Shown: positions 1 through 8,505, counted from the stretch's first letter. The stretch is DNA of 64,000 bases from Pseudomonas viridiflava (GCF_003702045.1 NZ_RBTP01000048.1:1-64000); one strand, 5' to 3'. Translations and numbers: made by a program. The notes: a model not told the origin generated them from the letters alone.

Positions 1-24
1 GGCTAGATTAATGTCCGGTCCTGA

Positions 25-120
25 GTTGAAAAAGCACTTGAAAAAGGTTTGTCCGTCAACCTGAAGGAGACAGTTGAGAAGGGCATCGAGTTAGGTATGA
101 ACGTGATCGACGATGCTTAG
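25..120 (+). other. possible 3' remnant of an unrecognised ORF
   Basis: The frame ending in TAG at 118-120 is open back only to a TGA at 22-24 and encodes a charged helical tail ending LGMNVIDDA. A second frame from ATG 11 encodes a short peptide starting MSGPELKKHLKK that stops at 64. The two frames look as if they could be continuous if one base had been gained or lost near the A-run at 40-45, so this could be the end of a frameshifted gene that begins outside the window. I do not recognise it and nothing else supports it. Confidence 0.15.
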
Positions 121-127
121 CGAAACA

Positions 128-586
128 TCAACGTTCATCAGAACGTCGCTGGCCCTGCGAAACGCGATCTGTTTTGGAAAGGGCACAGCTGTTTTTTCCG
201 CAGCGAGCGCCACCATCAGGATGAGGCAACCACGCCAGATGCGGACGCCAGCGGCAGAAGAGTCGATAGGCGACGTTAAGCAGCGGCCGGAATGCAGGCC
301 ATGATAACGGTGCAGCCCAGACACCAAGGCCCGCTGCTCGCCAGCTCCAGAGCGTTGCGTCTAGGCCGGTAACCCACGTCCCGTCGTCAAACCTGGCGTG
401 GAGTGCTGATTCCATTTGTTCGAGCGTGTATCCCACAGCCACGGGGTCAAAGGCTTCATCACTGATATCGACAAAGTGAAGGCGATGGGGTGCAGCACGC
501 GCACGCAGGACATTGACTTCGCGCGCGCAGAGCGGGCATTCACCGTCAAAGTAGAGCGTCAAAGGCCAGTTCATGTTCTCGTACAT
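128..586 (-). CDS. DCC-family (DUF393) thiol-disulfide oxidoreductase-like protein
   Basis: A 152-residue protein whose N-terminus carries the family motif DGECPLC (residues 14-20) right after a hydrophobic strand. This motif gives the DCC family (DUF393) its name, and it resembles a CxxC redox site. The family is related to thioredoxin-fold oxidoreductases, but substrates are mostly unknown. I chose the ATG at 586 because an AGGA element lies about 10 nt upstream; an upstream ATG at 640 would add 18 unsupported residues. No signal peptide is seen, so a cytoplasmic location is inferred. The C-terminus has WRPHLAWLP followed by a basic Ser-rich tail. It stands alone, with the TetR gene upstream in the same orientation after about 190 bp in which I see no other gene. 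Confidence 0.75.
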   Translation of the reverse strand: MYENMNWPLTLYFDGECPLCAREVNVLRARAAPHRLHFVDISDEAFDPVAVGYTLEQMESALHARFDDGTWVTGLDATLWSWRAAGLGVWAAPLSWPAFRPLLNVAYRLFCRWRPHLAWLPHPDGGARCGKNSCALSKTDRVSQGQRRSDER

Positions 587-780
587 CAGTAAGTGTCCTG
601 TATTGACTTGGGCAGCCTCGGGCCGGTCGGCTACAAACATACATATCCCGCCATCAGCCCATTCTCAGAACAGATTCAAACTGCTCAGTTCCTCAAAGGC
701 CAGAGCAGCGCCTGGGTGCATGCCAGCCTCGCGTTCTCATGTCGGCCTCCAGAACACGGTCGTTTTTGTAGGCCTGAAAA

Positions 781-1380
781 TCATGGTGCAAGCAAAACCG
801 AGGTCAGCGGCTTGAACACGGCTTCAGGGGGGATGTTGGACATCTCGTCCGGCTTTCTGTCTATCGCCAACGAGGCGTAGCCATGAGCCGTGCTCCAGGC
901 AAGGAGGGTGCGTTGTTCAAGCAGTGTCGGATCAGGCTCCGCACCATTTTGCGCTATCCATGCCGTGCGAATCGACTGTCGAAGCTGTTGAAGTGCCGCT
1001 TCGCCGGATTTAAGCAGTCGGGGCAATGAGCGGGTTGCGCCATCGCCGCCCAGCATCAGCCGGAAGTGGTGCGGATAGGTGGTCGCGAACTTCACGTACC
1101 CGAGCCCGGCGCCCATCATGGGGTCTTTTACCTCGGTCTGAACGGCGCTGATGATTTCTATCAGGCGTTCATAGCCGTCGGCAGCCACTTCGGAAAGCAG
1201 ATTATCCATCGAGCCAAAATGATGGGCAGGTGCCGAGTGGGAGACATTGGCCCGTCGCGCGCATTCACGCAGCGAAAGCCCCCGCACTCCAGATTCGCCG
1301 ACGATGTCCCACGCCGCCTGACGTATGACGGCAGCCAGGTTTCCATGATGGTAGGAGCGGGTTGTTTCTGATTTCGGCAT
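781..1380 (-). CDS. TetR/AcrR-family transcriptional regulator
   Basis: A 199-residue TetR-type repressor. The N-terminal helix-turn-helix covers roughly residues 20-65 (SLRECARRANVSHSAPAHHF, the TetR recognition-helix pattern), followed by an all-helical ligand domain of the WHG type (WSTAHGYASL near residue 170). The start at 1380 is preceded by GGGGA at a good distance; a further upstream ATG at 1422 lacks this. It is divergent from the alpha/beta hydrolase gene at 1502, and a perfect 19-bp palindrome lies between them over the hydrolase promoter. It therefore probably represses the hydrolase gene, and perhaps itself. The ligand is unknown. Confidence 0.85.
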   Translation of the reverse strand: MPKSETTRSYHHGNLAAVIRQAAWDIVGESGVRGLSLRECARRANVSHSAPAHHFGSMDNLLSEVAADGYERLIEIISAVQTEVKDPMMGAGLGYVKFATTYPHHFRLMLGGDGATRSLPRLLKSGEAALQQLRQSIRTAWIAQNGAEPDPTLLEQRTLLAWSTAHGYASLAIDRKPDEMSNIPPEAVFKPLTSVLLAP

Positions 1381-1434
1381 AGGGCATTTCCCCTGGTTAT
1401 TAAAATAAAAGTTATCCGACATTCTCCTCTGGTT

Positions 1435-1466
1435 ATCTTGTCACTGACAAGATGCACTGTTTTAAT
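1435..1466 (+). promoter_or_regulatory. palindromic TetR operator overlapping a sigma-70 promoter
   Basis: Positions 1435-1453 form a perfect inverted repeat, ATCTTGTCA-C-TGACAAGAT. The left arm contains the -35-like hexamer TTGTCA (1438-1443), and after 17 bp a -10-like TTTAAT lies at 1461-1466, directed toward the hydrolase at 1502. A repressor bound to the palindrome would cover the -35 box. The binding protein is inferred to be the divergent TetR product. Confidence 0.65.
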
Positions 1467-1501
1467 GCCCCCAGATCACCTGATCTGCATGAGGAGTTGC
1501 C

Positions 1502-2374
1502 GTGAAAAAGCTCAACAGAAAAATCCGTATGTTGACCCAGCTGTTTCTCCTGAGGATAGCCAGTCGGGTGTTGCCAGGCCCTACTGGAAGATACCTTGCC
1601 CGGCGATTTATCACACCGCAGGCCGCTGAGCGCACAAAGGCCGCATCAGCCCTGAGTGCAGCATCGGGCGTACACACCGAGACACTGACGTTGGGCGGTA
1701 TCGATATAACGACCTACCAATGGGGTGATCCTTCACATGAGCCTTATGTTCTGCTCGCGCATGGCTGGTCAAGTTACGCGTTGCGTTTCGTCGAATGGAT
1801 TCCGCTGCTGCGATCGATGGGCTATGCCGTGGTCGGCTTCGATCAACCTGCTCATGGAGCAAGCAGCGGAAAAAACAACCACATGCCGCTGTTCATCGAG
1901 ATGCTTCAACAGGTGGGACGCCATTTCGGAAAACCGGCAGTCCTGATCGGACACTCACTGGGCGCCTCTTCCGCGGTTTTTGCTCAAGATGAGAAATGGT
2001 GTCCAGAGCGCTTCGTACTCATAGCGCCATTCGTGGCACTGTCAGAAAATGCCATTCGACAGTTTGAAACCGCAGGCGTCGCGCTCAAGACGTTCACCTC
2101 GTTTGAAGCGTGCCTGTATTCGGTGACAGGCCACCGATTCGCTGAATATGACGCTTCTTCGCGTTTGCCCTTGATGAAAGGCCCTGCGCTGATCATCCAC
2201 GATAAGCATGACCGCGAGACGCCATGGGACAAGGGTGCCCGGTTTGCAACGCTATGGCCGGGTGCGCGTCTCTTCACGACTGAAGGGCTGGGGCACAATC
2301 GCTTGATCGACCATCCTTGCGTTATCAATGAGGTGATGAACTTTATCAAGCCGGAAAAACTCGTTCGGCAGTAG
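1502..2374 (+). CDS. alpha/beta hydrolase
   Basis: A 290-residue alpha/beta-hydrolase-fold protein. Visible elements in order: oxyanion-side HGWSS (about residue 87), nucleophile elbow GHSLGA (about 149-154, Ser nucleophile), an acid in HDKHDRETP (about 235) and the catalytic His in GLGHNR (about 266). The basic, hydrophobic N-terminus (KKLNRKIRMLTQLFLL) could act as a membrane anchor, but no signal-peptidase site is clear. It starts with GTG, 5 nt after GAGGAG at 1491-1496. The substrate cannot be told from sequence; an esterase or lipase-like role under control of the divergent TetR is the likely reading. Confidence 0.85.
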   Translation: MKKLNRKIRMLTQLFLLRIASRVLPGPTGRYLARRFITPQAAERTKAASALSAASGVHTETLTLGGIDITTYQWGDPSHEPYVLLAHGWSSYALRFVEWIPLLRSMGYAVVGFDQPAHGASSGKNNHMPLFIEMLQQVGRHFGKPAVLIGHSLGASSAVFAQDEKWCPERFVLIAPFVALSENAIRQFETAGVALKTFTSFEACLYSVTGHRFAEYDASSRLPLMKGPALIIHDKHDRETPWDKGARFATLWPGARLFTTEGLGHNRLIDHPCVINEVMNFIKPEKLVRQ

Positions 2375-2492
2375 GCAGCCGCGTTGTGTTGGCGTCCTTC
2401 AGGATCTGGGCGATTGCGCATGTGTCTGCCCGCTGCGCCGGACAGGCTTCATGTTTTTCCACTTGGAGCGTTATGCGAAGGACTGACACTCG

Positions 2493-3116
2493 CTAAGCGT
2501 CGACGCGCCCAACCCCCCGCCAAGCCGCCTCGCCCAACTCCTCCTTATAAACCTCCGGCCCGCGTTTCACACGCCCCGACAGCCAGGCCTTGCAATAGCT
2601 CTCCGCGGCGCCAATCACTAACGACGGCATCAGCTCAAACGGCAGATCCAGCAATGCCTCACGCCGTCCCGGTTCGGCAAACCACTCTTTCAACTGCACA
2701 TTCCTGACCCGGTTCGCATCTTCCAGCGGTTCACTGAAGTTGCTCTTGGCCACTGTAAAACGAGCCTGATACTGAAAGCGCGCCCAGTCCGGTTGGCTGA
2801 CCACCCAGTCCACGTAGCTGTTCACCATCGCGTACACCCATTCTCGGGTTGAGGTGACGTCTTTGAGGTAGTGGTCGCGAAGTGCGGCCTGGTCGTCGAG
2901 GGCGGCCATGTAGAGGGCGGCGACGAGGCCTTCCTTGTTTTCGAAATGATGATAGATGGCGCCGACGCTCATCTCGCTTTCGGCGCGGATGGTGTCGATG
3001 GTGGTGGCTTCCACGCCGTGTTCGTTGAACAGCGCAAGGGCACACCGGAGGATGTGTTTTTTGGACTCCGAGCGACGGCCTGGGTAGCAGCGGTCAAGGA
3101 GGTCGGCAGGTTCCAT
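2493..3116 (-). CDS. TetR/AcrR-family transcriptional regulator
   Basis: A 207-residue TetR regulator. The HTH lies at about residues 30-65 (TIRAESEMSVGAIYHHFENKE), with the usual helical ligand-binding domain behind it. I start it at ATG 3116 (MEPADLL); the longer reading to 3218 runs through the operator and promoter region and is unlikely. Divergent from the hotdog thioesterase gene at 3260, with a 35-bp imperfect palindrome between them, so autoregulation and control of the thioesterase are likely. The Shine-Dalgarno sequence is weak (GAAGA). Confidence 0.82.
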   Translation of the reverse strand: MEPADLLDRCYPGRRSESKKHILRCALALFNEHGVEATTIDTIRAESEMSVGAIYHHFENKEGLVAALYMAALDDQAALRDHYLKDVTSTREWVYAMVNSYVDWVVSQPDWARFQYQARFTVAKSNFSEPLEDANRVRNVQLKEWFAEPGRREALLDLPFELMPSLVIGAAESYCKAWLSGRVKRGPEVYKEELGEAAWRGVGRVDA

Positions 3117-3191
3117 TCTTCGGTCCAGGCAAAAAGAGGGATGGTAATGGATGTGGCGGTTTGAGACGAGCGGTTGACAGGAGTCGAGAAT

Positions 3192-3226
3192 ACAGAATAG
3201 TGTTCCGTAACAGAACAATATTCTGT
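3192..3226. promoter_or_regulatory. 35-bp imperfect palindromic operator between tetR and thioesterase genes
   Basis: Positions 3192-3226 read almost identically on both strands about a centre at 3209, with only two mismatched pairs. It can also be seen as two 17-bp dyads, ACAGAATAGTGTTCCGT (3192-3208) and ACAGAACAATATTCTGT (3210-3226), 18 bp apart. A TTGACA hexamer at 3174-3179 stands 18 bp before TAGTGT at 3198-3203, so the operator covers the -10 region of the thioesterase promoter. The likely ligand is the divergent TetR protein. Confidence 0.7.
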
Positions 3227-3259
3227 AAATCCCGTTACAATAAAAACCAGAGGTATCCC

Positions 3260-3700
3260 ATGAGTCAGACCCTCAGCATGTACCAAAGCGTCGGCGCGTC
3301 AGCGTTCAGCAATATGGCCTGTCAGATGGCCCCTTATTTCAGCACCATCACGCCTGAAATTTCGGTTCTGACGCCGGGTCGTGCCGAGGTCAGCGTGCCA
3401 TTTCGCAAGGAGATCACTAACCACCTGGCTTGCGTTCACGCCATTGCGCTGTGCAACGCGGCCGAGCTGGCGGGCGGGATGATGACGGAGGTATCGATAC
3501 CGGCCGGTGCCCGCTGGATTCCGAAAGGCATGACGGTTGAGTATCTGGCCAAGGCCAGGACGTCGATTCAAGCGATTGCGGATGGCAGTCAGATCGACTG
3601 GATTTCGCCGGGGGACAAAGTGGTGCCGGTCGATATTTTCGACGAGGACGGTGTGAAGGTATCGACCGCACGCATCACGATGAACGTGAAGCTGGGCTGA
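3260..3700 (+). CDS. hotdog-fold thioesterase (DUF4442-like)
   Basis: A 146-residue protein resembling the hotdog-fold DUF4442/PaaI-type thioesterases: the central long helix region (HLACVHAIALCNAAELAGG, about residues 56-74) followed by antiparallel strands ending in TARITMNVKLG. Such proteins hydrolyse acyl-CoA or related thioesters in the cytoplasm, but the acyl group is not predictable here. The ATG at 3260 has CAGAGG 7-12 nt upstream. A longer reading from 3161 would start inside the operator and is rejected. Probably repressed by the divergent TetR. Confidence 0.78.
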   Translation: MSQTLSMYQSVGASAFSNMACQMAPYFSTITPEISVLTPGRAEVSVPFRKEITNHLACVHAIALCNAAELAGGMMTEVSIPAGARWIPKGMTVEYLAKARTSIQAIADGSQIDWISPGDKVVPVDIFDEDGVKVSTARITMNVKLG

Positions 3701-3712
3701 TCCTCAGGCGAC

Positions 3713-3739
3713 ATTCGCCCGCCGTTGCGGCGGGCGAAT
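3713..3739. terminator. bidirectional terminator hairpin
   Basis: Perfect 12-bp stem ATTCGCCCGCCG / CGGCGGGCGAAT with a TTG loop, placed between the convergent ends of the thioesterase (3700) and ABC transporter (3751) genes. GC-rich stem with A/T-rich flanks at the base in both directions, so it can serve both transcripts. Confidence 0.7.
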
Positions 3740-3750
3740 AGGGTTTCAGC

Positions 3751-5604
3751 CTATTCCATCACCTCGGCCACACCTTGGTCCTCTCCCAGAAAACCGCCGC
3801 TCTGGTGGTGCCACAACCGCGCATAAGTGCCGTTTTTCTCGAGCAGTTCGGCGTGGGTGCCCTGTTCGATGATGCGCCCGTCGTCCATGACGATGAGCCG
3901 GTCCATTGCCGCGATGGTCGACAGCCGATGGGCGATGGCGATGACGGTTTTGCCTTGCATCATCTCATCGAGGCTTTCCTGGATGGCCACTTCGACTTCC
4001 GAGTCCAGCGCGCTGGTGGCCTCGTCGAGAAGAAGAATCGGAGCATTCTTGAGCATCACCCGAGCAATCGCGATGCGTTGGCGCTGACCGCCCGACAGCT
4101 TGATGCCACGCTCGCCCACCAGCGTGTCGTAACCGTTATGGCCTTGCTTGTCGCTCAGTTGGCGGATGAAGCCGTCTGCCTGGGCCTCTATCGCTGCGTT
4201 GCGCACCTGCTCGTCGGTCGCATCCGGCCGCCCGTAGGCGATGTTGTCGCGAATGGAACGGTGCAGCAGGGACGTATCCTGAGTGACCATTCCGATGGCG
4301 CTGCGCAGGCTGTCTTGCGTGACGTGCGCGATGTCCTGCCCATCAATGCGAATCTGGCCGCTGTCTACGTCGTAGAAGCGCAGCAGCAGGTTGATGAGTG
4401 TGGATTTGCCCGCACCGGAACGGCCCACCAGACCGATTTTCTCGCCTGCGCGGATATCAAGGTGGAGGCCGTCCAGCACCTGACGCTCGCCGTTGTAGTT
4501 GAAGCTCACGTCGTCGAACGTCACCGCGCCGCCAGACGTGACCAGAACGCTTGCGTGCGGCGCATCCTGGACCTTGGGACCGCGAGTCAGGGTTTCCATG
4601 CCGTCCTGCACCGTGCCGATGTTCTCGAACAGCGACGTCATTTGCCACATGATCCAGTGCGACATGCCGTTCACACGCAGCGCCATTGCGGTAATGGCTG
4701 CCACCGCACCCGTACCCACTTCACCTTGATGCCAGAGATACAAGGCATAGCCGCCTGCGCCCATGATCAGTGCGACCACCAGCGCCTGATTGACAATCTC
4801 GAACTGGCTGACCAGCCGCATTTGACGAAAGCCGGTCTGCTTGAAGTCTTCCATTGCCGCGCGCGCAAAATGCGCCTCACGTTTGGAGTGCGAGAAGAGT
4901 TTCACCGTCGTGATGTTGGTGTAGGCATCCGAGATACGCCCGGTCATTGATGAGCGTGCGTTCGCTTGTTCCTGCCCGACTTTCCCCAGGCGGGGTACGA
5001 AATACAGCATGGCCAGCCCGAACAGCACAATCCAGGCAATGAAAGGCAGCATCAGTTTCAGGTCGAAGCCGCCCGCCAGCGCGATGATTGCAATGAAGTA
5101 CACGCCGATTCCGGGTGCGATCTCGATAAGGGTGAACAGCACCTCGCGCACTGACAGCGCGGTCTGCATGACCTTGGTCGTGACCCGGCCGGAGAACTCG
5201 TCGGAAAAGAACGAAAGGCTTTGCCGCAGCATTAATCGGTGGAAATCCCAGCGCAGCCGCAGCGGCAGGTTGATCGCCAATATCTGATGCTGAACCATAG
5301 TCCTTAACGCCACCAGCCCGATGCTGACCACCAGAATGATGCCGATGCCCCACAGCACGCGGCTTTCCTGCCCGCTCACTTCACCGCCAGCCTGCCAGGT
5401 AGAGAGCAGGTCCACGACTTGACCCAGGAAGGAAAACAGCCAGGCTTCGTAAATCGACACACTGGCGCTCAGCAACGCAAGCGCGAGCACGTAACCACGG
5501 GCCCCCCGTGTGCAGGCCCAGAGGAATTTCACCATGCCTTCAGGCGGCGGTGGCGTCTCGTCGGGTGGAAAAGGGTCTAGCCGTTTTTCAAATGCCTGAA
5601 GCAT
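3751..5604 (-). CDS. ABC exporter, fused permease/ATPase (MsbA/MDR type)
   Basis: A 617-residue half-transporter: an N-terminal six-helix exporter domain (about residues 35-330) and a C-terminal ATPase with Walker A GRSGAGKST (about residue 400), signature LSGGQRQRIAIARVM, Walker B ILLLDEATSALD and the H-loop IAHRLST. It is an inner-membrane ABC-B exporter acting as a dimer; this family moves lipids, drugs or peptides outward. The substrate is not inferable: no partner gene, maturation enzyme or peptidase domain is nearby. The ORF opens MLQAFEKRLDPFPPDETPPPPEG, a Pro-rich cytoplasmic leader. It is flanked by hairpin terminators on both sides, so it is probably transcribed alone. Confidence 0.88.
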   Translation of the reverse strand: MLQAFEKRLDPFPPDETPPPPEGMVKFLWACTRGARGYVLALALLSASVSIYEAWLFSFLGQVVDLLSTWQAGGEVSGQESRVLWGIGIILVVSIGLVALRTMVQHQILAINLPLRLRWDFHRLMLRQSLSFFSDEFSGRVTTKVMQTALSVREVLFTLIEIAPGIGVYFIAIIALAGGFDLKLMLPFIAWIVLFGLAMLYFVPRLGKVGQEQANARSSMTGRISDAYTNITTVKLFSHSKREAHFARAAMEDFKQTGFRQMRLVSQFEIVNQALVVALIMGAGGYALYLWHQGEVGTGAVAAITAMALRVNGMSHWIMWQMTSLFENIGTVQDGMETLTRGPKVQDAPHASVLVTSGGAVTFDDVSFNYNGERQVLDGLHLDIRAGEKIGLVGRSGAGKSTLINLLLRFYDVDSGQIRIDGQDIAHVTQDSLRSAIGMVTQDTSLLHRSIRDNIAYGRPDATDEQVRNAAIEAQADGFIRQLSDKQGHNGYDTLVGERGIKLSGGQRQRIAIARVMLKNAPILLLDEATSALDSEVEVAIQESLDEMMQGKTVIAIAHRLSTIAAMDRLIVMDDGRIIEQGTHAELLEKNGTYARLWHHQSGGFLGEDQGVAEVME

Positions 5605-5659
5605 CAGCAGTCTCCATAGGAATCAGTTAAGGCGATCCTGCCATGATTCACCCTGCCAA

Positions 5660-5682
5660 TCGCCCACCCCTGCGGTGGGCGA
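5660..5682 (-). terminator. terminator hairpin downstream of the amidase gene
   Basis: Perfect 9-bp stem TCGCCCACC / GGTGGGCGA with a CCTGC loop, 16 nt past the amidase stop codon (5698) on the minus strand. No long T-run follows, so termination is inferred mainly from the position and stem strength. Confidence 0.5.
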
Positions 5683-5697
5683 CCACGCTTTACAACC

Positions 5698-7407
5698 CTA
5701 CCGGTTACCCAGCGCAGGTGTGCGACGCGGAATCACGCGCTTGCTGCCCATCGCTTCAAAGGCCGAAGCAAAGCGCAGCAGGTTTGAATCGTCATATGCA
5801 CGTCCGGCGAATGTCAGCCCGACAGGCATGCCGATGTCGGCCATCAGGCCCATTGGCACGGTAACAGTCGGTACACCCAGGTGGCGGATGGCGAGGTTGC
5901 CGTTGGCGACCCAGACACCGTTGCTCCAGGCGATGTCGGCGGACGCCAGATTGATGTCGGCATCTGCCGGCCCGACGTCGGCGACTGTCGGAAATAGGAC
6001 CGCGTCCAGCCCCAGTCTTTCCATCCAGTCTTCCAGATCGATGCGACGCGTCTGCTCCAGTCCGCGCAGGCCGTCCGGCAGGGTCGGGATTTCATTCCAG
6101 GGCGTGATGCCGCGTTCGGCCATGCGCACGTATTCATCCATGCCCGCCGCCAGATCATCTTCGCGGTTGGGCAGGGTGCCGGGGTCGTGCGGGAAGATTT
6201 TCGCCCCGTCGACATCGGCGAGGCGGCTCAGCGCCGGGTCGCCGTTGGCACGCAGGAAGTCGTCGAATGCCCACGCGGACAGGTCCCACAGTTCGTGATG
6301 CAGAAACTCTTTCGAAACCAGCCCGCGCGTGAATACGGTCGGCGCGCCTGGGCGATCACCCTCGCAGTTGGACACCAGCGGGAAGTCGACGTCGACCACC
6401 TCGGCGCCCGCTGCGGTCAGTGCCCGGCGTGCATCCTCCCAAAGGTCGATCACCGAAGGCCGGGTGATGATGCGTTGTCCGGTCGGACCGCCGATGCCGG
6501 GCTTTTCAGACGTGCCCGCGTCAGGGTCAGCATTGATGTACATGCGCGGTACGCCAAAGCGCCTGCCGGCCAGGCTCTCTGCACCCACGCTCAGTTCGGT
6601 GTAGGCAGCAGGGCGCACCGACGCCACCGAAGGCAGGGGTACCCAAGGCTGCAGGCGCCACAGATCGCCGCGTGTCTCAGGGTCTTCGGCGACGATCACG
6701 TCCAGCACTTCCAGCAGGTCGGCCATCGTTCTGGCGTAAGGCACGACCACATCCATCGTAGGGGTCAGCGGCCAGTTGCCGCGCACCGATATCACGCCGC
6801 GTGAGGGGGTGTAGGCACATAGGCCGTTGTTGGAGGCCGGGCCGCGTCCGCTCGACCAGGTTTCCTCGGCCATGCCGAACGCCGCGAAGCTGGCGGCCGT
6901 GGCGGTGCCTGCGCCGTTGGACGATCCCGAAGCGAAGGGCGCGGTCAGGAAGTCAGCGTTGTAAGGGCTTTCGGCGCGGCCATACACGCCGCGCTGCATG
7001 CCGCCGTTGGCCATCGGCGGCATGTTGGTTTTGCCCAGGCAAATGGCTCCGGCGTCACGCAGGCGACTGATGGTGAAGGCGTCTTTCTGGGCGAGGAGAC
7101 TGGCAAAAGCGGGGCTGCCCGACGCGGCGGTCAGACCCTTGACCAGATAGCTGTCCTTGGCGGTATAGGGAATGCCGTCGAGCGGCCCCCGTGTTTCGCC
7201 TTTCGCACGACGTGCGTCAGACGCTTGCGCTTCGGCAAGCGCCTTAGGGTTAGGCACCACCAGAGCGTTCAGTGCGGTGGCAGTGTTCGGTCCGTCATAG
7301 GCGTCGATGCGGGCAAGGTACGCCTCAACCAGCTCGACGGCAGTGGTCTTGCCGGATTCAAGCGCCGCGCGCAGCTCGGCAATGGAGACTTCTGTGACTT
7401 CGATCAT
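5698..7407 (-). CDS. amidase signature-family hydrolase
   Basis: A 569-residue amidase-signature enzyme. The catalytic Lys is K84 in IPYTAKDS; the Gly/Ser motif is GSSNGAG (161-167), giving the cis-Ser; S186 aligns with the usual nucleophile, although the common GTDTGGS segment reads EETWSSG here. The C-terminal part (NLAIRHLGVPTVTVPMG) matches the family. Such enzymes cleave amide bonds; substrates range from aliphatic amides to peptides. No signal peptide is visible. It sits alone between the ABC exporter and the nuclease, with its own 3' hairpin. The altered nucleophile loop makes the exact substrate class uncertain. Confidence 0.85.
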   Translation of the reverse strand: MIEVTEVSIAELRAALESGKTTAVELVEAYLARIDAYDGPNTATALNALVVPNPKALAEAQASDARRAKGETRGPLDGIPYTAKDSYLVKGLTAASGSPAFASLLAQKDAFTISRLRDAGAICLGKTNMPPMANGGMQRGVYGRAESPYNADFLTAPFASGSSNGAGTATAASFAAFGMAEETWSSGRGPASNNGLCAYTPSRGVISVRGNWPLTPTMDVVVPYARTMADLLEVLDVIVAEDPETRGDLWRLQPWVPLPSVASVRPAAYTELSVGAESLAGRRFGVPRMYINADPDAGTSEKPGIGGPTGQRIITRPSVIDLWEDARRALTAAGAEVVDVDFPLVSNCEGDRPGAPTVFTRGLVSKEFLHHELWDLSAWAFDDFLRANGDPALSRLADVDGAKIFPHDPGTLPNREDDLAAGMDEYVRMAERGITPWNEIPTLPDGLRGLEQTRRIDLEDWMERLGLDAVLFPTVADVGPADADINLASADIAWSNGVWVANGNLAIRHLGVPTVTVPMGLMADIGMPVGLTFAGRAYDDSNLLRFASAFEAMGSKRVIPRRTPALGNR

Positions 7408-7463
7408 GGGGTTATCACCGACGGCTGATAAGGGGCGGCTTAGTGCTTGCGTAGCGTTCGGGC

Positions 7464-8429
7464 TCAGGTGCAGTTGCCTGCTTTGCGATAGCCCGCCGCC
7501 CTGGCTTTGGATTCAGACTCGAAGGATATCCGATTTTTCGACGAGACTTTATCGTAGCTCGGGCAGCCTTGGGGCAGGTGGTAGATATGGCTGTTGAGGT
7601 TGCCGATGATCACGCCCGCCGACGATGCACGAGGCGTTGCCTTCTGCGTGGCTGGCTGCGCGGTTTTCTGGGGGATGGCGTTCACCAGGCCATCACCGAC
7701 CGGCTTGTAACCCTGCGTCCAGGTGCGGGCACGGCTGACGAACGGGTTGGCGTGACCCATGACGGTTGCAATGCGACGATCACGCTCCTTTTCCCACGCC
7801 GTCACCGGAAATTGCTTGTCCCAGGCCATCAACAACTGTTGTTGCTGACGCGACATGCTCAGGTTGTACCGATCAAACATATAGAACGTGGTGCGGGCGA
7901 CCAGCCCTTTCACTTCGTCACGTGGCTCGGCGACGTTCTGCTCGAAATCGACCTTGGTCTTGCACTGCCCATATTGCGGCGCCACGCCTGAAGCCATGCC
8001 GTAGTTATAGTTGTTGCGGTCACCATTCACTTCGCCAACCGCCGGGTAGAGGTTGAACAGGTCGGCTTCCATCGCCTTGAACACGGGGTCATCGTTTTCG
8101 CAAAATTCGCGCCCGCCGTTCTGCCAGCACTGGCGTTGATGGCCGAAAGTCCAGGCCGGAACGATATGCTCCCACTCTGTACGCTCTGCACGGTTTTCCT
8201 GTTTGCGAGCTTGCAGGCCACAGGAACCGGCATCGATGCGCCCACCGGATTTTCCGACCCAAGTCCATTTGCAGCCGCAATACAGATCGCCTTGGGCACT
8301 GCTGGCCTGATCAAGATAGATCTTTTGTTTGGCAACCACCTTGGCTTCGGAAAAGGTTGAAGGGGCCTCTGCGAAAGCGGGGTTTATAACGAGGAGCGAC
8401 AGCGTCAAGACGTAAAGCAGAAATTTCAT
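7464..8429 (-). CDS. endA: secreted endonuclease I with C-terminal metal-binding-like module
   Basis: A 321-residue exported nuclease. A signal peptide (about residues 1-20, ending NPAFA) leads into the endonuclease I domain with GDLYCGCKW and the active-site region EWEHIVPAWTFG, followed by NLYPAVGEVNGDRNNYNYG. Family members nick or degrade DNA in the periplasm or outside. A linker rich in Ala, Thr and Gln (about 250-272) connects to a small C-terminal module with GNLNSHIYHLPQGCPSYDKV and a terminal GNC, resembling the short Cys/His modules appended to other secreted nucleases. The ORF starts at ATG 8429. It precedes the deletion scar at 9183 and appears intact. Confidence 0.85.
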   Translation of the reverse strand: MKFLLYVLTLSLLVINPAFAEAPSTFSEAKVVAKQKIYLDQASSAQGDLYCGCKWTWVGKSGGRIDAGSCGLQARKQENRAERTEWEHIVPAWTFGHQRQCWQNGGREFCENDDPVFKAMEADLFNLYPAVGEVNGDRNNYNYGMASGVAPQYGQCKTKVDFEQNVAEPRDEVKGLVARTTFYMFDRYNLSMSRQQQQLLMAWDKQFPVTAWEKERDRRIATVMGHANPFVSRARTWTQGYKPVGDGLVNAIPQKTAQPATQKATPRASSAGVIIGNLNSHIYHLPQGCPSYDKVSSKNRISFESESKARAAGYRKAGNCT

Positions 8430-8505
8430 GAGTCAGCATATTTCAGGTTCGGGGGCGCGCATTGTACGCATGACGGCCCGAGGGTAAACGTGCGATTCGG
8501 TTTGA

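Noticed and set aside
3775..4950. Long open frame (391 codons) on the plus strand
   Set aside because: It is the reverse of the ABC exporter gene, whose Walker, signature and H-loop motifs are unmistakable; the plus-strand translation has no recognisable domain.
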